Shown here one piece after another: positions 22,548 through 32,411 of a DNA stretch of 64,000 bases. The first letter of the stretch is position 1. Every line of letters begins with the position of its first letter. The position numbers were made by a program, and so were the translations under genes. The DNA comes from Sepiola atlantica. Its lineage: Eukaryota; Mollusca; Cephalopoda; Sepiida; Sepiolidae. The DNA is taken from positions 75,366,844-75,430,843 of the forward strand of contig OY744525.1 in the NCBI GenBank assembly GCA_963556195.1, written 5' to 3'. The notes beneath the pieces were generated by a model. That model did no database searches and was not told the origin of the DNA. It saw only the letters and a program-made list of their open reading frames with translations.

Positions 22548-22770
22548 AATTAATTAGTGAATATAGAATAACTTTAACTGTAAGTAGCGACACATGGCCG
22601 TTATTTACCAGGCAGCTCAGAGTGATCTTACGAACCGGTGTTCGGATCTCGCATATAGCTATTAGTACTGCTTGTTATTAAAGCTACTCGAAAGTGCCCA
22701 GCCCTTGTGGGAAGGGGGGGGGGCTGATAAACAATAATATTTTTTTTAATAAATATTAAATATTTAAATA

Positions 22771-22815
22771 CCTAGAGACATCGATGTTTCATGCTAACGC
22801 AATCTTCAGTCTAGG
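22771..22815 (-). ncRNA. Type I hammerhead ribozyme, copy 2
   Basis: Identical in sequence to copy 1, 357 bp away. Confidence 0.85.
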
Positions 22816-23126
22816 AACTAATTAACAACGGTCGGTGGGCGCGAACCCCGAACACAAATCGCCACTGATTCGTAGTCGGTGATCTTAACCAAAGGGCCAT
22901 CGTCAATTAATTAGTGAATATAGAATAACTTTAACTGTAAGTAGCGACACATGGCCGTTATTTACCAGGCAGCTCAGAGTGATCTTACGAACCGGTGTTC
23001 GGATCTCGCATATAGCTATTAGTACTGCTTGTTATTAAAGCTACTCGAAAGTGCCCAGCCCTTGTGGGAAGGGGGGGGGCTGATAAACAATAATATTTTT
23101 TTTAATAAATATTAAATATTTAAATA

Positions 23127-23171
23127 CCTAGAGACATCGATGTTTCATGCTAACGCAATCTTCAGTCTAGG
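23127..23171 (-). ncRNA. Type I hammerhead ribozyme, copy 3
   Basis: Identical in sequence to copy 1, 356 bp beyond copy 2. The downstream part of this unit is cut off at 23343. Confidence 0.85.
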
Positions 23172-23844
23172 AACTAATTAACAACGGTCGGTGGGCGCGA
23201 ACCCCGAACACAAATCGCCACTGATTCGTAGTCGGTGATCTTAACCAAAGGGCCATCGTCAATTAATTAGTGAATATAGAATAACTTTAACTGTAAGTAG
23301 CGACACATGGCCGTTATTTACCAGGCAGCTCAGAGTGATCTTATATATATATATATTTAATTATATGGTGATTGTTTAAAAGGTACTTTCAAATTTCGGG
23401 AGCAAGGTTTTTTATTGGGGGGGGGGGAGGGATTCCTGGATTTTTGTCACCATTTTTCAAGTGAGTTTTTTTCATGTATTTTGGCTTGCCGTTACTTTTG
23501 ACAGACTTCTTAAACTTTTTCCTTCTTCCTTTCTCCTGTTTTTTGGATACTATGTTTTCCTATTACCATTAAATGAACTATTGCTCTGATGATCAGCTAA
23601 GTTAAACTAAAGACTATATATTTATCTTGGCTTTACTGTGAAACGCGCATAAGAAAAAGTTTTTAAATTTGGAAAAAATAAAGAAAAACTTTTTCTTTTG
23701 AGATGAATAAGAAATACAAGTATTCACTGAAGTATGAAAATAAAAGAAATTGAAATAGTAAATGAAAATTATTGTTTTGGATTGATTTTTTCCTATGGGC
23801 ATTGGAATTCAACTATAAAGTATATATACTCAATTAGCTTGCAG

Positions 23845-24290
23845 TTTGAAACATTTTTCATGTGAACGTAAAGAAAGAAAAAGAAGGACGAAATCAATTT
23901 CTACTTGTAATTTAGAAATAGATCGAAATATGTTGAAAAATCAAGTCAGTCCCATAAACAAAGGAACATTCGAATACAAATCCTAAATATTTGCCCAGGA
24001 CATAAAATCATGTTGCAAACAGAACTATTTGTTATATTAAAATCAAAACAATCATTTAATTAAAAAAAAACAATAACAAATTATTAGTTAATTAATAAAA
24101 TGTCCTTTTTTAAAACAATATGCAAATTAGTCAACCTTGTGCCTGCTATCACATATACATAAGCAGTATAAAAAAAGATGGTATGTCTATTGAATAAGTT
24201 GAATTGACATGAAATAGGGTGTTTTAACTTTATCGTTAATGCAAGAAATGGGACCAACTTTTACATTTATTCATTCAGAATAGAATTTAC
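23845..24290. repeat. Dispersed repeat R, copy 1
   Basis: It shares ordered blocks with 32040-33890 and 51045-51505: TAAATATTTG(C/T)CCAG, AGTTAATTAATAAAAT, CAATATGCAAATTAG, the GTATAAAAAAGATGG region, and an end in CATTTATTCATT. It is about 440 bp with no coding capacity. It could be a LINE 3' UTR or a non-autonomous element. Confidence 0.7.
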
Positions 24291-24299
24291 TTTTAGCTG

Positions 24300-24870
24300 T
24301 ATAGATTTACAGAATCCATGGAAATTCCATTGTCTTTTCAACATTTGATAATGTTGCTGTACTAATTTATTTTGTATTTTCTATAAAGCGTTTCATCTCC
24401 TTAGCACTACACTTTCGTGCATTACTGTTATTGTTACACACGTCGGACTTCTGCATAGCGCTCACGAAGATCGTGCCTCGGGATTGCATGGTCTGCATGA
24501 AGTCCTCCTCATTGGTTGCAGCTATTTGTTAGCTTGCAGGATTGCAGGTTTTAACACCGACAACGAGAGCAGCAAGACTCAGTGGTTGCACGCAAAGTTG
24601 AGGAAGGTTGGGCTCAGAACACATAAAGGAATAGCGCAGAAGCAACATTGCCACTTTCACTTCATTTATTTGTGGTTCCGCACCTGACACGCCTTTGCTT
24701 ACCACACACAGGCAAAGACGACCAGAGGACGACAGATCCTGATGCTGACTCCTCCTGGATTTTCACCAGAGCCTTGTTAGCCGAATAACTCTGATACTAC
24801 CATGTTACTACCGCCCCTACCAAGATAAGAAAGGGTTAGTTTTTAGAGGGAGGGGGAGGGGGTTTATGCT
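24300..24870. other. Unidentified, less AT-rich stretch
   Basis: 24380-24800 has noticeably more G and C than its flanks and an open frame of 67 codons (24484-24687), but no family was recognised. Confidence 0.4.
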
Positions 24871-24874
24871 GCTA

Positions 24875-25024
24875 ATAATTTCTACAATATACACCAGGCA
24901 AGGAGAAGGCAAGTCAAGATTTATAGGTAGTGAACCTGCTTACGCAAAATACAAATAAATGACAACAGCAATATTACAAAATTGACTTGCCTTCTCCTTG
25001 CCTGGTGTATATTGTAGAAATTAT
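24875..25024. repeat. Perfect 43-bp inverted repeat
   Basis: 24875-24917 (starting ATAATTTCTACAATATACAC) is exactly reverse-complementary to 24982-25024. The loop is 64 bp. The lack of any mismatch suggests recent origin or gene conversion. Confidence 0.9.
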
Positions 25025-25129
25025 AGACGCAAAACATAATTGCTGTTATCATCAGTATCAACCTCTAAACTTTAGCGGAGGATGGTAAGGATCATGAGAT
25101 ATCTGTATTCCCATGCAACCTGTGAGTCC

Positions 25130-25320
25130 CTATTTATTACCTCCCCACGAGGACAGACTTAGACACAAGGCCAGGTTTTGATGTGAAGAAAATCCAGCTC
25201 CTCCAAAAAGAGGCACTCTGGATTGGGACAAAAAATAAAATTGCTTAACTCTAGAAGTATCTCTCTTTCACTGACCGCGGACAGAAGAGATACTACACTT
25301 TGATCCCAGTCCTAAGGCTG
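25130..25320 (-). mobile_element. U2-headed SINE, truncated copy
   Basis: On the minus strand it starts GGGATCAAAGTGTAGTATCT (complement of about 25290-25310), which matches U2 snRNA 5' sequence (GATCAAGTGTAGTATCTGTT, with the extra A shared by the other copies). It continues with a body containing CAGAGTGCCTC and CTGGCCTTGTGTCTAAG (about 25150-25170). The body order agrees with the full copy at 48326-48701. Confidence 0.6.
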
Positions 25321-25439
25321 AGAACCTTTGAGTTTTGAGCTGGATTTTAAGAACAGTTCTTGCCAGAAATTGATGTGAACAAATTAAGTCATGAAAAATT
25401 TGGTAATTGATGTATATGCACTTTATATAAGTAAACCTC

Positions 25440-26580
25440 TTAATAACACACCACTCAATAAGTCCAGGGCTTAACAAATTAAAACAAATCTTAGGCAAAA
25501 TTCTACTTTATTCATCAACATAGTCTCCTTCTAGGGTGATTTTGAAGCTTCTCTAACAATTTGATGCCTTTTTTGTAAAACGATTTGTCTCTTACCTAAA
25601 AATACTCCCCAGTTTCCGATATTACTTCTTCATTGTAGCTAAATTTCTTTACCTGGAGCATTCTTTTGAGGTCTGCAAACGGCCAGTAGTCACTGGGGGA
25701 CATATCTGGAGAATAGGGTGCGTGCGGAAACAATTTGAAGTGCAATTCGTATAGTTTTGTTATCGTTGCGATCGACTTGTGACATGGTACATAAACGAGA
25801 ATTTTTTTTCATCTTCATTTGTGGCCGTTTTTTTGGCAATTTCTTCCTTCAAGCAGATCAATAATGCTATATAATATTCACTATTGATGGTCCTTCCATT
25901 TCTACAAAATACCTTAACAAAATACCTTGCGCATCACAAAATACAGAGGTCAAAATCTTGCCTGCTGATGTTTACGTTTTTAGTCGGTTTGGGCGACTTT
26001 CACCTATTGCTGTTCATCAGCTAACTGCCGATTGGACTCGAGAGTTTAGTGGTGGATCCATATTTCATCCATTGTCACATATTAATGCAAAAACTATTTT
26101 TTGTTGGGTTGAAACAGTTGCAAACGACGCTCTGAATCGTCGACATGCTGTTTTTGATCGATTATACACAAATTCGGCACCCACTTTGAACACAGCTTTC
26201 TCATTAAAAAATGTTCATGCAAAATGGTGAATACACTGCCTTCTAAAATCTTCAACTCCTCTGCCATTTCAATTTACGCTCAGTTAAAACTACTTTGTTA
26301 GCATTTTTTATGTGTTCAGGGATAAATTGAGTCTGTACAATCATGTTTAAAATAGAGTCCAAATAATAACACTTATCAAGTCATTGCTTTACTTGAACAG
26401 TATTTTTCCCATCAGAAAGCAATGCAGATTTTTCCATTGTTTTGAAAATTTGCAACAGTAGCTTCATTTGAATAACTGTAATTTATGAACTAACAATTCG
26501 ATTAAGCTCAAGTTTTAACACGTGCCATTTGAAGGTTATTATTTGAAAACTTATGTGGATTTTTTATTAGTGGCGTCATC
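25440..26580 (-). pseudogene. Dead mariner-family transposase
   Basis: On the minus strand, spread over frames: an N-side segment FTILHEHFFNEKAVFKVGA and KTACRRFRAS; then a first-aspartate region (RYFVEMEGP; DNG*NMDPP); then HKSIATITKLYELHFKLFP; then YSPDMSPSDYWPFADLKRML (third catalytic D in the PSDY box); and a C-terminus SETGEYFR ... ITLEGDYVDE. This is the classic mariner order (DD34D type). Many stops, frameshifts and a deletion around the second aspartate make it non-functional. Termini were not resolved. Confidence 0.75.
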
Positions 26581-26584
26581 TATA

Positions 26585-27825
26585 TGTAAGACTTATTGTA
26601 TGATGTGTTAGTCATTTTCTTGTCTTCTTCTTACCTAGTGATATTGTCTTTTGAACATTCGATAATATTGCTATTATCATTTGTTTCTATTTTTACAAAA
26701 CATGTTTCATTTCTTGATACAAATCTTCTCTTCACTTCTTCTTGTCCGGTGATATTGTCTTCTAAACATTTGATAATATTCCTTTTGTTATATATTTTCA
26801 TCTTCTATAACCATGTCCAGCATCTTAACAATATGCTTGCCTTGTCTTCTTCTTTACTGTTGAGATCTGATTATCTACTGATATTGTCACTCAATTAATG
26901 TTTCATAATCATGTCTACCTCCTTAGAACTATTCAGAGTTTTCCAAACGAACAAATAAACAGTTAAAACATAACCTCTCGGTTAGAGTTGAGTACAATCA
27001 TTAACCTTTTCCAGCTGTTCATTTAATTAGAGACAAACAAATAAGAAAACAGAGAAACGGACAAATTACTGGGTTTTTTTATTTAGAAAAAAAAATTGAT
27101 TACACAAGGTGGGGCATTTAGATCTCCAATATTTTTACTAGATAAGCACTGATTTCCCGGCAATTGATATTCAAGACAAAATCATGAAATAGAACTTGAT
27201 AATCCCACAGCCGCCAGACTAGTTTACTAGGCAATCAACAGATAGTGCAATGTGTACCATACCATCAATTTGTTAGTTTACACTGCACCTGCTGGTGGTA
27301 GTCTCTCTTTATTTTGATATTGTATCTTATTTTGCTTAAATTTAACTCTAGTTATGGCTTCACGAGCAAATTCAAGTGGCAACTGTGGTGTTAAACATAT
27401 ACACTGGTCTATTTCCATCAAAGAAAATGTTTCTAACAATCTGTGGTGGCAATTCTAGCCACCTGTTCGAAAACTGGTTCTTCGTAAACTAGGCTAAATA
27501 AAAAGGCAAGAAGAAATGGCAGTGGCATATACAAACTTGTCAAAACAGATCATTTAAAAACTGCAGCTACTATTTTTGCAAGAATTCAATGAAAGAATGG
27601 ACACTATTGTGTCCGGGAAAAATGTGTCATGTTGATTGGGCAAGGAAAATTGACTCACTCGGACACCTGCTTTGATCTTTGTGGAAAGAACAAGAAAGTT
27701 TTTTTTCAAATTTGCAACTCAAAATTTGTCATGGGAAAAATTAATTTCAGTGAGGAAGTTTGATTTGTGAAGATCTGATAACACAGGGTGACCTAAATTA
27801 AATGATATCATTTTTCTACCACAAC
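26585..27825. other. Gene-free DNA
   Basis: 26596-26900 contains an imperfect threefold repetition of a CTTCTT...GATATTGTCTT...CATTTGATAATATT block of about 110-120 bp. Nothing else was recognised. Confidence 0.5.
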
Positions 27826-27829
27826 AAAA

Positions 27830-28150
27830 AAAAAGACTTATTTCTCTCTCCATGTGGATAACTTCAGGCGGAATTTCTACGAACACAGCTTCTATACAAT
27901 ATCTTCGCACATATGAAACACATTACCGCAGGACTGCTTCCCTGCTAATTACAATTTGATTGTTTTCAAATGCAATGTCAACAAATTCTTGTTATAAACC
28001 GCTCCATACATAATCAAATGCAGTTCATACTATTGATCAATGTTAGTACTTCCATAGCGTTCCTCATCTTTCGGCTTACAATGATTCCATCTCATTACCC
28101 CTTTATACTCGAGTGGCTCTTAGCCCTGATAAGTGGTGACCCAATATTAA
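27830..28150 (+). pseudogene. LINE ORF2 C-terminus and 3' end
   Basis: The residues FPANYNLIVFKCNVNKFLL (about 27920-27990) correspond to FPTDYNMAVFRLNVNKYLL at 60.9 kb. The 3' UTR holds TATACTCGAGTGGCTCTTAG and CCTGATAAGTGGTGACCC, then an A-rich end at about 28145. Confidence 0.7.
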
Positions 28151-28269
28151 AAAAAATAAAAATAAAAAATAGGGTAACACAAAAGGATGACCAGAGATAC
28201 TGAGATTTGAATATTGAGCATTTTTTGTCAATCCAACCAAATAAAGATTAAAAATTTTTTTTTTCTTTT

Positions 28270-28790
28270 TTATCATCGTTCACCCCCAAACAAGGCAGGC
28301 CGCCACTGTAGATGTAAGGGACTACTTAGAATTAGGGAGTAAGTTTTGGGGGCCATCCTAAGTTGGGATCTGTGCAGCGAGATGTCTGTTTACATTAGTT
28401 TTAAATTTCTGCATGCTAGTACAGTCGGGGAAACAGGAAGCAGGGAGGGAGTTCTAGAGGCCGGTAGCATGAGGAAAGAAGCTATTAGAGTAGAAGGCTC
28501 TCCGGCATCCGGGGACCTCCACAGTGTATGGATGGGATTTAGCTAATTGTCGGGTTGGTGTAATGTATTTACATCGAGAGAGCATCAGAGCAGCAAGTTC
28601 ATTGGAACACAATCCTTGTAAAACAGGCACAAGAATGCAACATTGCAGCGATGGGACAAGGCTGGAGCTTGGTGGATAGTTAGGGACCTATTAAGTTTTG
28701 TGAGGGAGAGACTAATGGATGATGCACCAGCCCAGATGTGGCAACAACACTCCATACATGGGAAGATAGTGGCTTTGTAGAGATATAGTA
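28270..28790 (-). pseudogene. LINE ORF2 C-terminal end (CR1/jockey-like)
   Basis: The minus strand reads CCHIWAGASSISLSL, then APALSHRCNVAFLCLFY, MNLLL, ASFLMLPASRTPS and RNLKLM. Similar residues (HIWAGASSTSLSL) occur in the RT element at 63.9 kb, and the whole block repeats at 54650-55085. It is the region downstream of RT in this LINE family. Stops and frameshifts are present. Confidence 0.65.
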
Positions 28791-28887
28791 TTTATTTCTC
28801 AAACAATAAAATTTAAAACCGATTATTTTCTCAAGTGTATTTCAACATAAATAACAACAAGTGGTTTTAGTTTCGGAATTTTTTAAA

Positions 28888-29212
28888 TGAGGATTTGTAT
28901 TATTTGTATAATTCGGACAACTGTTTTCATCTTGGATGTTATTCTCACAACGTTTCAGCCGATGTAATCTCCAACCTTCTTCAGGTGTGTCTTGTTGAAC
29001 TTAGGAATCTGTATGGAATTTTGAACGGAAACCTTTATTTAATCCACGGGGGTAACTTGCTCTCGTTCCATCAGCCATGACCGGGTAGAAATCTTCAGTA
29101 ATTCATAATTGTATTCTTAGTATCGGAGGTTACATCGGCCGAAACGTTGTGATAATAGCATCCAAGATGAGAAGAGTAGTTTGAATAATCCAAATAATAA
29201 AAATTCGATTAT
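28888..29212. mobile_element. Inverted-repeat element with GAAACGTTGTGA motif
   Basis: Arms 28888-28974 and 29122-29212 are reverse complements with about 85% identity. Each carries a GAAACGTTGTGA(G/T) motif, and the left arm's complement has CTGAAGAAGG upstream of it. This is a degenerate hammerhead-like layout as found in Penelope-like elements. Confidence 0.65.
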
Positions 29213-29419
29213 TATTTATTTACCGCTACCTAATTTTGAATTACTAGTGTGTGTGTAAGTTAGTGTTCTGTGAATTTATCCCAAATAACAATATTTTCTC
29301 AGAGATTCAGACAACACTCGGAGATAGACAGTAATTTATCCAGCTGAGCTATGTTACTTCATCGAGTTAATGAATGGAAAAAAGTCAGGCAAATATCGTT
29401 CAGTGAAATCTGCTCCTAT

Positions 29420-30060
29420 CATATTTCTTTTACTTTTTCTTCTGCATATTTTTCTTCTTCTTCCTTATTCATTTACTCCTTTCTTCAACTTAATCTATAT
29501 TCTTATTTTCTCTCTTTTAATTATTCCTTTTTATTATTGGTTTCTTTTCATTCCTCCTTTTTCTTTTCTTCCTTTTTCTTTCTTTTCCCCTCCTTTCTTT
29601 TTTCATATCTCCCTCTGTTTTTTCCCCTATTTCTTATCCATCCTCCTTATTTTCTTGTTCTTCCTCCACCTTACTAATTCTTTATCCTCCTCCTTTCTTT
29701 CTTGTTTCTTGTTCCTCCTGCTCCTCAGTTCTTCTTCTTCCTCCTCCTCCTTATGCCTTCTTCCTCCTTCTCCTCATTTTCTTCTTCTTCCTCCTCCTCC
29801 TTATGTCTTCTTCCTCCTTCTCCTCATTTTCTTCTTCTTCTTCCTCCTCCTTATGTCTTCTTCCTCCTTCTCCTCATCCTTATGTCTTCTTCCTCCTCCT
29901 CATCATTTTCTTCTTCTTCTTCTTCCTCCTCCTCCTCTTCCTTATGTCTTCTTCCCCCTTCTCCTCATTTTCTTTTTCCTTTTCTTCTTACTTCTTATTT
30001 CTTCTTCTTCCTCTTCCTTAGTTATCCCCCTTTCCTCCTTATTTCTTATTCTTCTGACAT
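29420..30060. repeat. 640-bp polypyrimidine block with a TTC/TCC-rich minisatellite
   Basis: The plus strand is almost only C and T. From about 29725 to 29960 a unit of about 55-60 bp, TTATGTCTTCTTCCTCCTTC plus variable (CTT)n/(CCT)n, repeats 4-5 times. The long open frames here (Phe/Ser/Leu-rich) are composition artefacts. Confidence 0.85.
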
Positions 30061-30187
30061 TACTTTTACTCCGAATGATTACTGTTTATATTTTCTTATT
30101 ATTTATTTTAGCTTAAAATAAACAACAAAAGAATTTTCAACTGTATTTTTGTGATTTCCTGCACTTGCTTCCTTTTCTTTCAATACA

Positions 30188-30412
30188 GACGATCCCCCTT
30201 CTCCTCCCTCCTTACTTCTTCTTCTTTCCCTTTTGCCGCCATTTCTGCTGAAAAGTTATGCAGGAAAACAATCGCTGCTAATGAATCAAACTGTCTTATT
30301 TTATTTCGAGTTCTCCGAATCACAATGCCAGATCTACTGTGGCGTTTAACATTGGCGGCATTCGGCTCAGGCTTCATACACGCAACCTGCTGCAGTTTTT
30401 TTGTAGGTAAGT
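30188..30412 (+). other. Possible exon (weak)
   Basis: It is preceded by a pyrimidine tract and acceptor-like CTTTCAATACAG (ending 30187) and followed by the donor-like TAG/GTAAGT (about 30412). A frame is open across the segment, including MPDLLWRLTLAAFGSG. The composition is more balanced than its flanks. No protein family was recognised, and the reverse strand is also open, so this may be chance. Confidence 0.2.
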
Positions 30413-30619
30413 CTGCAAAGTTGTGGATAAGGGGAGCCACCATCACAATTACGGTTTCAGCAGGCAAAAGAATTCAGAACAGTTTTAGAGAAAAGTAGAA
30501 GATGAAGGCAGAAGAAAAAGTTTGGCCATTCATTCTACACATTCTCTTATGGACTCCTTTCATATGGTTCGCATTGCATGACCAGAGAAACAGACACAGA
30601 TTAACAGATACAATTAATG

Positions 30620-30621
<2 letters not shown>

Positions 30622-30657
<36 letters not shown>
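30622..30657. repeat. (TA)n microsatellite
   Basis: Adjacent to the A-rich tail of the composite repeat. Confidence 0.95.
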
Positions 30658-30662
<5 letters not shown>

Positions 30663-30677
30663 TGTTTTGGTTATTAT

Positions 30678-30726
30678 CTATGTACGTATACATTTCGTCC
30701 TTTGTAATCAGGACTCATCAGCATAG
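30678..30726 (-). ncRNA. Hammerhead ribozyme, one stem III change
   Basis: Minus strand: CTATG / CATAG stem I, CTGATGA, stem II GTCC-(10 nt)-GGAC, GAAA, then TGTATACGTA. The first base of stem III is T instead of C, giving a U-G pair next to the core. It is otherwise complete and possibly still active at lower rate. Confidence 0.85.
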
Positions 30727-31014
30727 AGATATGACTATTCACTACTGGTCATGCAATTCAAACCCCAGATTACGAGTATTTTACAACTCAAATCCCGACA
30801 TCTAGAACCACTGGGCCACCGCTGAATACCGAATAAGCAGTGATAATTTTAACACTTTATCTGGCGGCTGTACGTCATAAGAGCGTTCAACTTAATGAAA
30901 GGATTGATGCATTTATAGCTAGCAACGTCATCCTGTGTTAATACTACACTTACAGTGCCCATCTAGAGTGTTTTGTAGGAGCTACAAATAATAAATATTT
31001 GTTTTGTTTATTAT

Positions 31015-31063
31015 CTATGTACGTATACGTTTCGTCCTTTATAATCGGGACTCATCAGCATAG
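31015..31063 (-). ncRNA. Intact type I hammerhead ribozyme
   Basis: Minus strand: stem I CTATG / CATAG (a further U-A pair extends it), CTGATGA core, stem II GTCC / GGAC with a 10-nt loop, GAAA, and stem III CGT-AT-ACG. The cleavage triplet is GTA. All invariant bases are present. The very short stem III with a 2-nt loop is typical of type I hammerheads in Penelope-like elements and metazoan retrozymes, which may cleave better as dimers. Confidence 0.9.
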
Positions 31064-31169
31064 AGATATGACTATTCACTACTGGTCATGCGATTCAAAC
31101 TTCTTCATCCGATTTATTTTGAACAAGTCTTTGATTAGTCATCTATAAGAGAATGAGGCCTGCCTGCCT

Positions 31170-31375
31170 GTCAGTCTTGATCAAAGTCTTCCACTCCAGG
31201 CTCGGCGGTTGCGAGGATCTAAGTTTGTAATCCCCAGGGCTGCACGGTTACGTTTACACAGCTCATCCCAAGAAAGCTTCGGTCTTCCAGCCTGCCGACT
31301 TGATGCGATGGATATGTTTCTGACCCGAGAGATCCAGCTGGAGCTTCGCTCGACATGGCCAAGCCATCTCATCTC

Positions 31376-31376
<1 letters not shown>
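31170..31376 (-). pseudogene. LINE ORF2 extreme C-terminus
   Basis: The minus-strand reading MRWLGHVERSSSWISRVRNI ... GRPKLSWDELCKRNRAALGI ... DPRNRRAWSGRL is the well-known end of jockey/RTE-like ORF2 (RWYGHV.R...GRP.KTWD). It is open for 63 codons but truncated upstream by the TA tract at 31377-31410. Confidence 0.75.

Positions 31377-31410
<34 letters not shown>
31377..31410. repeat. (TA)n microsatellite
   Basis: Uninterrupted TA tract. Confidence 0.95.
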
Positions 31411-31413
<3 letters not shown>

Positions 31414-31984
31414 TAGAAAAATGTGACCCGTTAGATTACTCATTGAACTTGGGTTATATTGTTTGAATCAGGAAAAAGTAGATTTGCAAAGCCTACCAAA
31501 TATAAAAAATAAGAAGACAAAATCCAAAATCTGTCTGTCTGTCTGTCTTTCCAGCTACAGGTTAAATAATATTACTACTTGTTGTAATATTCTCTTTTGT
31601 TTATAATGGACTATTCCATTCTTTTTATTCTACCCTTTCTTTATTACTTTCTGCTGTTAACAGAGGGAAAGAGTGGTGGAAGCGAGAGTCATAGACAATG
31701 TATAGAATAAGAACAGGGGGACGAGTCAAACAACATACAGTGAGAGATGAGTTACTTTATGACTAATTAGAACAATTAAAATTAAAGTTTTTTCCAAACA
31801 TAACTAAATCCCAAAACGGAGGAATATTTTATCACGTATTTTGTGTGGTTGTAATTTACAGGAAAAATCCTTAGAGAAACAAACGTCGATTAAATCAGCT
31901 TTAGTATAATAATAGATATGGTAGAAAAATGACTAGAAAATATTTTTATTTGAAAACTAGCTGGCTTTACCAGCTCGCAATCGC
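31411..31984. other. Gene-free DNA
   Basis: Contains a short (CTGT)n run at 31531-31550. No coding similarity. Confidence 0.5.
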
Positions 31985-32411
31985 TTCGCAAAGTTCTGCT
32001 ACTTGAAATACTTGAAACACTAACTTAAAAAACAAATATTCATAACTTTGTTGTAAACACGAAACAAAATGTTTCTCATGTATTCATATAGATAAACATT
32101 AACATTTTGATAAGTTCTATACGAATGTATTTATCTTTTAAATGTAATCAACAAAGACGAAATCAATTTGCCTTTCTACCTGCAATTTAGAAATAGATCG
32201 CAACTTGTTGAAAATCGAGTCAGTTCCTCTAAAGAAAGAAACATTTGAACACAAATACTAAATATTTGTTCAGGAAGTAGAACAATATTGTGAAATATCT
32301 AAACAATCATTGAATTAAAAAACAAAACAATAAAAAATAGTTAATTTATAAAATGTCCTTTTTCAAAACCAATATGAAAAATAGTTAACTTTGCGACTCA
32401 TATCGCATATA

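Larger units (their letters stand above)
22372..23343 (-). mobile_element. Tandem array of tRNA-headed hammerhead repeat (357-bp unit, 2.7 copies)
   Basis: Units start at 22372, 22729 and 23085 (periods 357 and 356; the only length change I see is one G in a poly-G run). The last unit stops at about 23343 in TA repeats. On the minus strand each unit has a spacer, a tRNA-like head and a hammerhead. The head contains GATGGCCCTTTGGTTAAG (A-box region) and GGGGTTCGCGCCC (B box). After the hammerhead comes an A-rich tail. The copies look nearly identical. This is the arrangement of a retrozyme-like element, with a Pol III promoter inside the repeat and self-cleavage at each unit junction, so transcripts could resolve into 357-nt monomers. 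No protein is encoded. Confidence 0.85.
30658..31100 (-). mobile_element. Tandem tRNA/hammerhead repeat, 1.3 units (337-bp period)
   Basis: The minus strand reads as a partial unit ending in a hammerhead (31015-31063), the spacer (30836-31000), a tRNA-like head (B box AATCTGGGGTTTGAATTGC at about 30750-30768; A-box region GTGGCCCAGTGGTTCTAG near 30805-30823) and a second hammerhead (30678-30726). The two cleavage sites are 337 nt apart. The outer unit is truncated at about 31100, where LINE-related sequence begins. Head, spacer and tail match the copies at 2.1 and 13.6 kb. Confidence 0.85.

Noticed and set aside
22372..23343. CRISPR array
   Set aside because: The units are 357 bp with no spacer variation, and the sequence is eukaryotic.
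29370..30116. Long open frame of 248 codons, Ser/Phe/Leu-rich
   Set aside because: It is an artefact of the polypyrimidine block: three overlapping frames are open and the composition is low-complexity.
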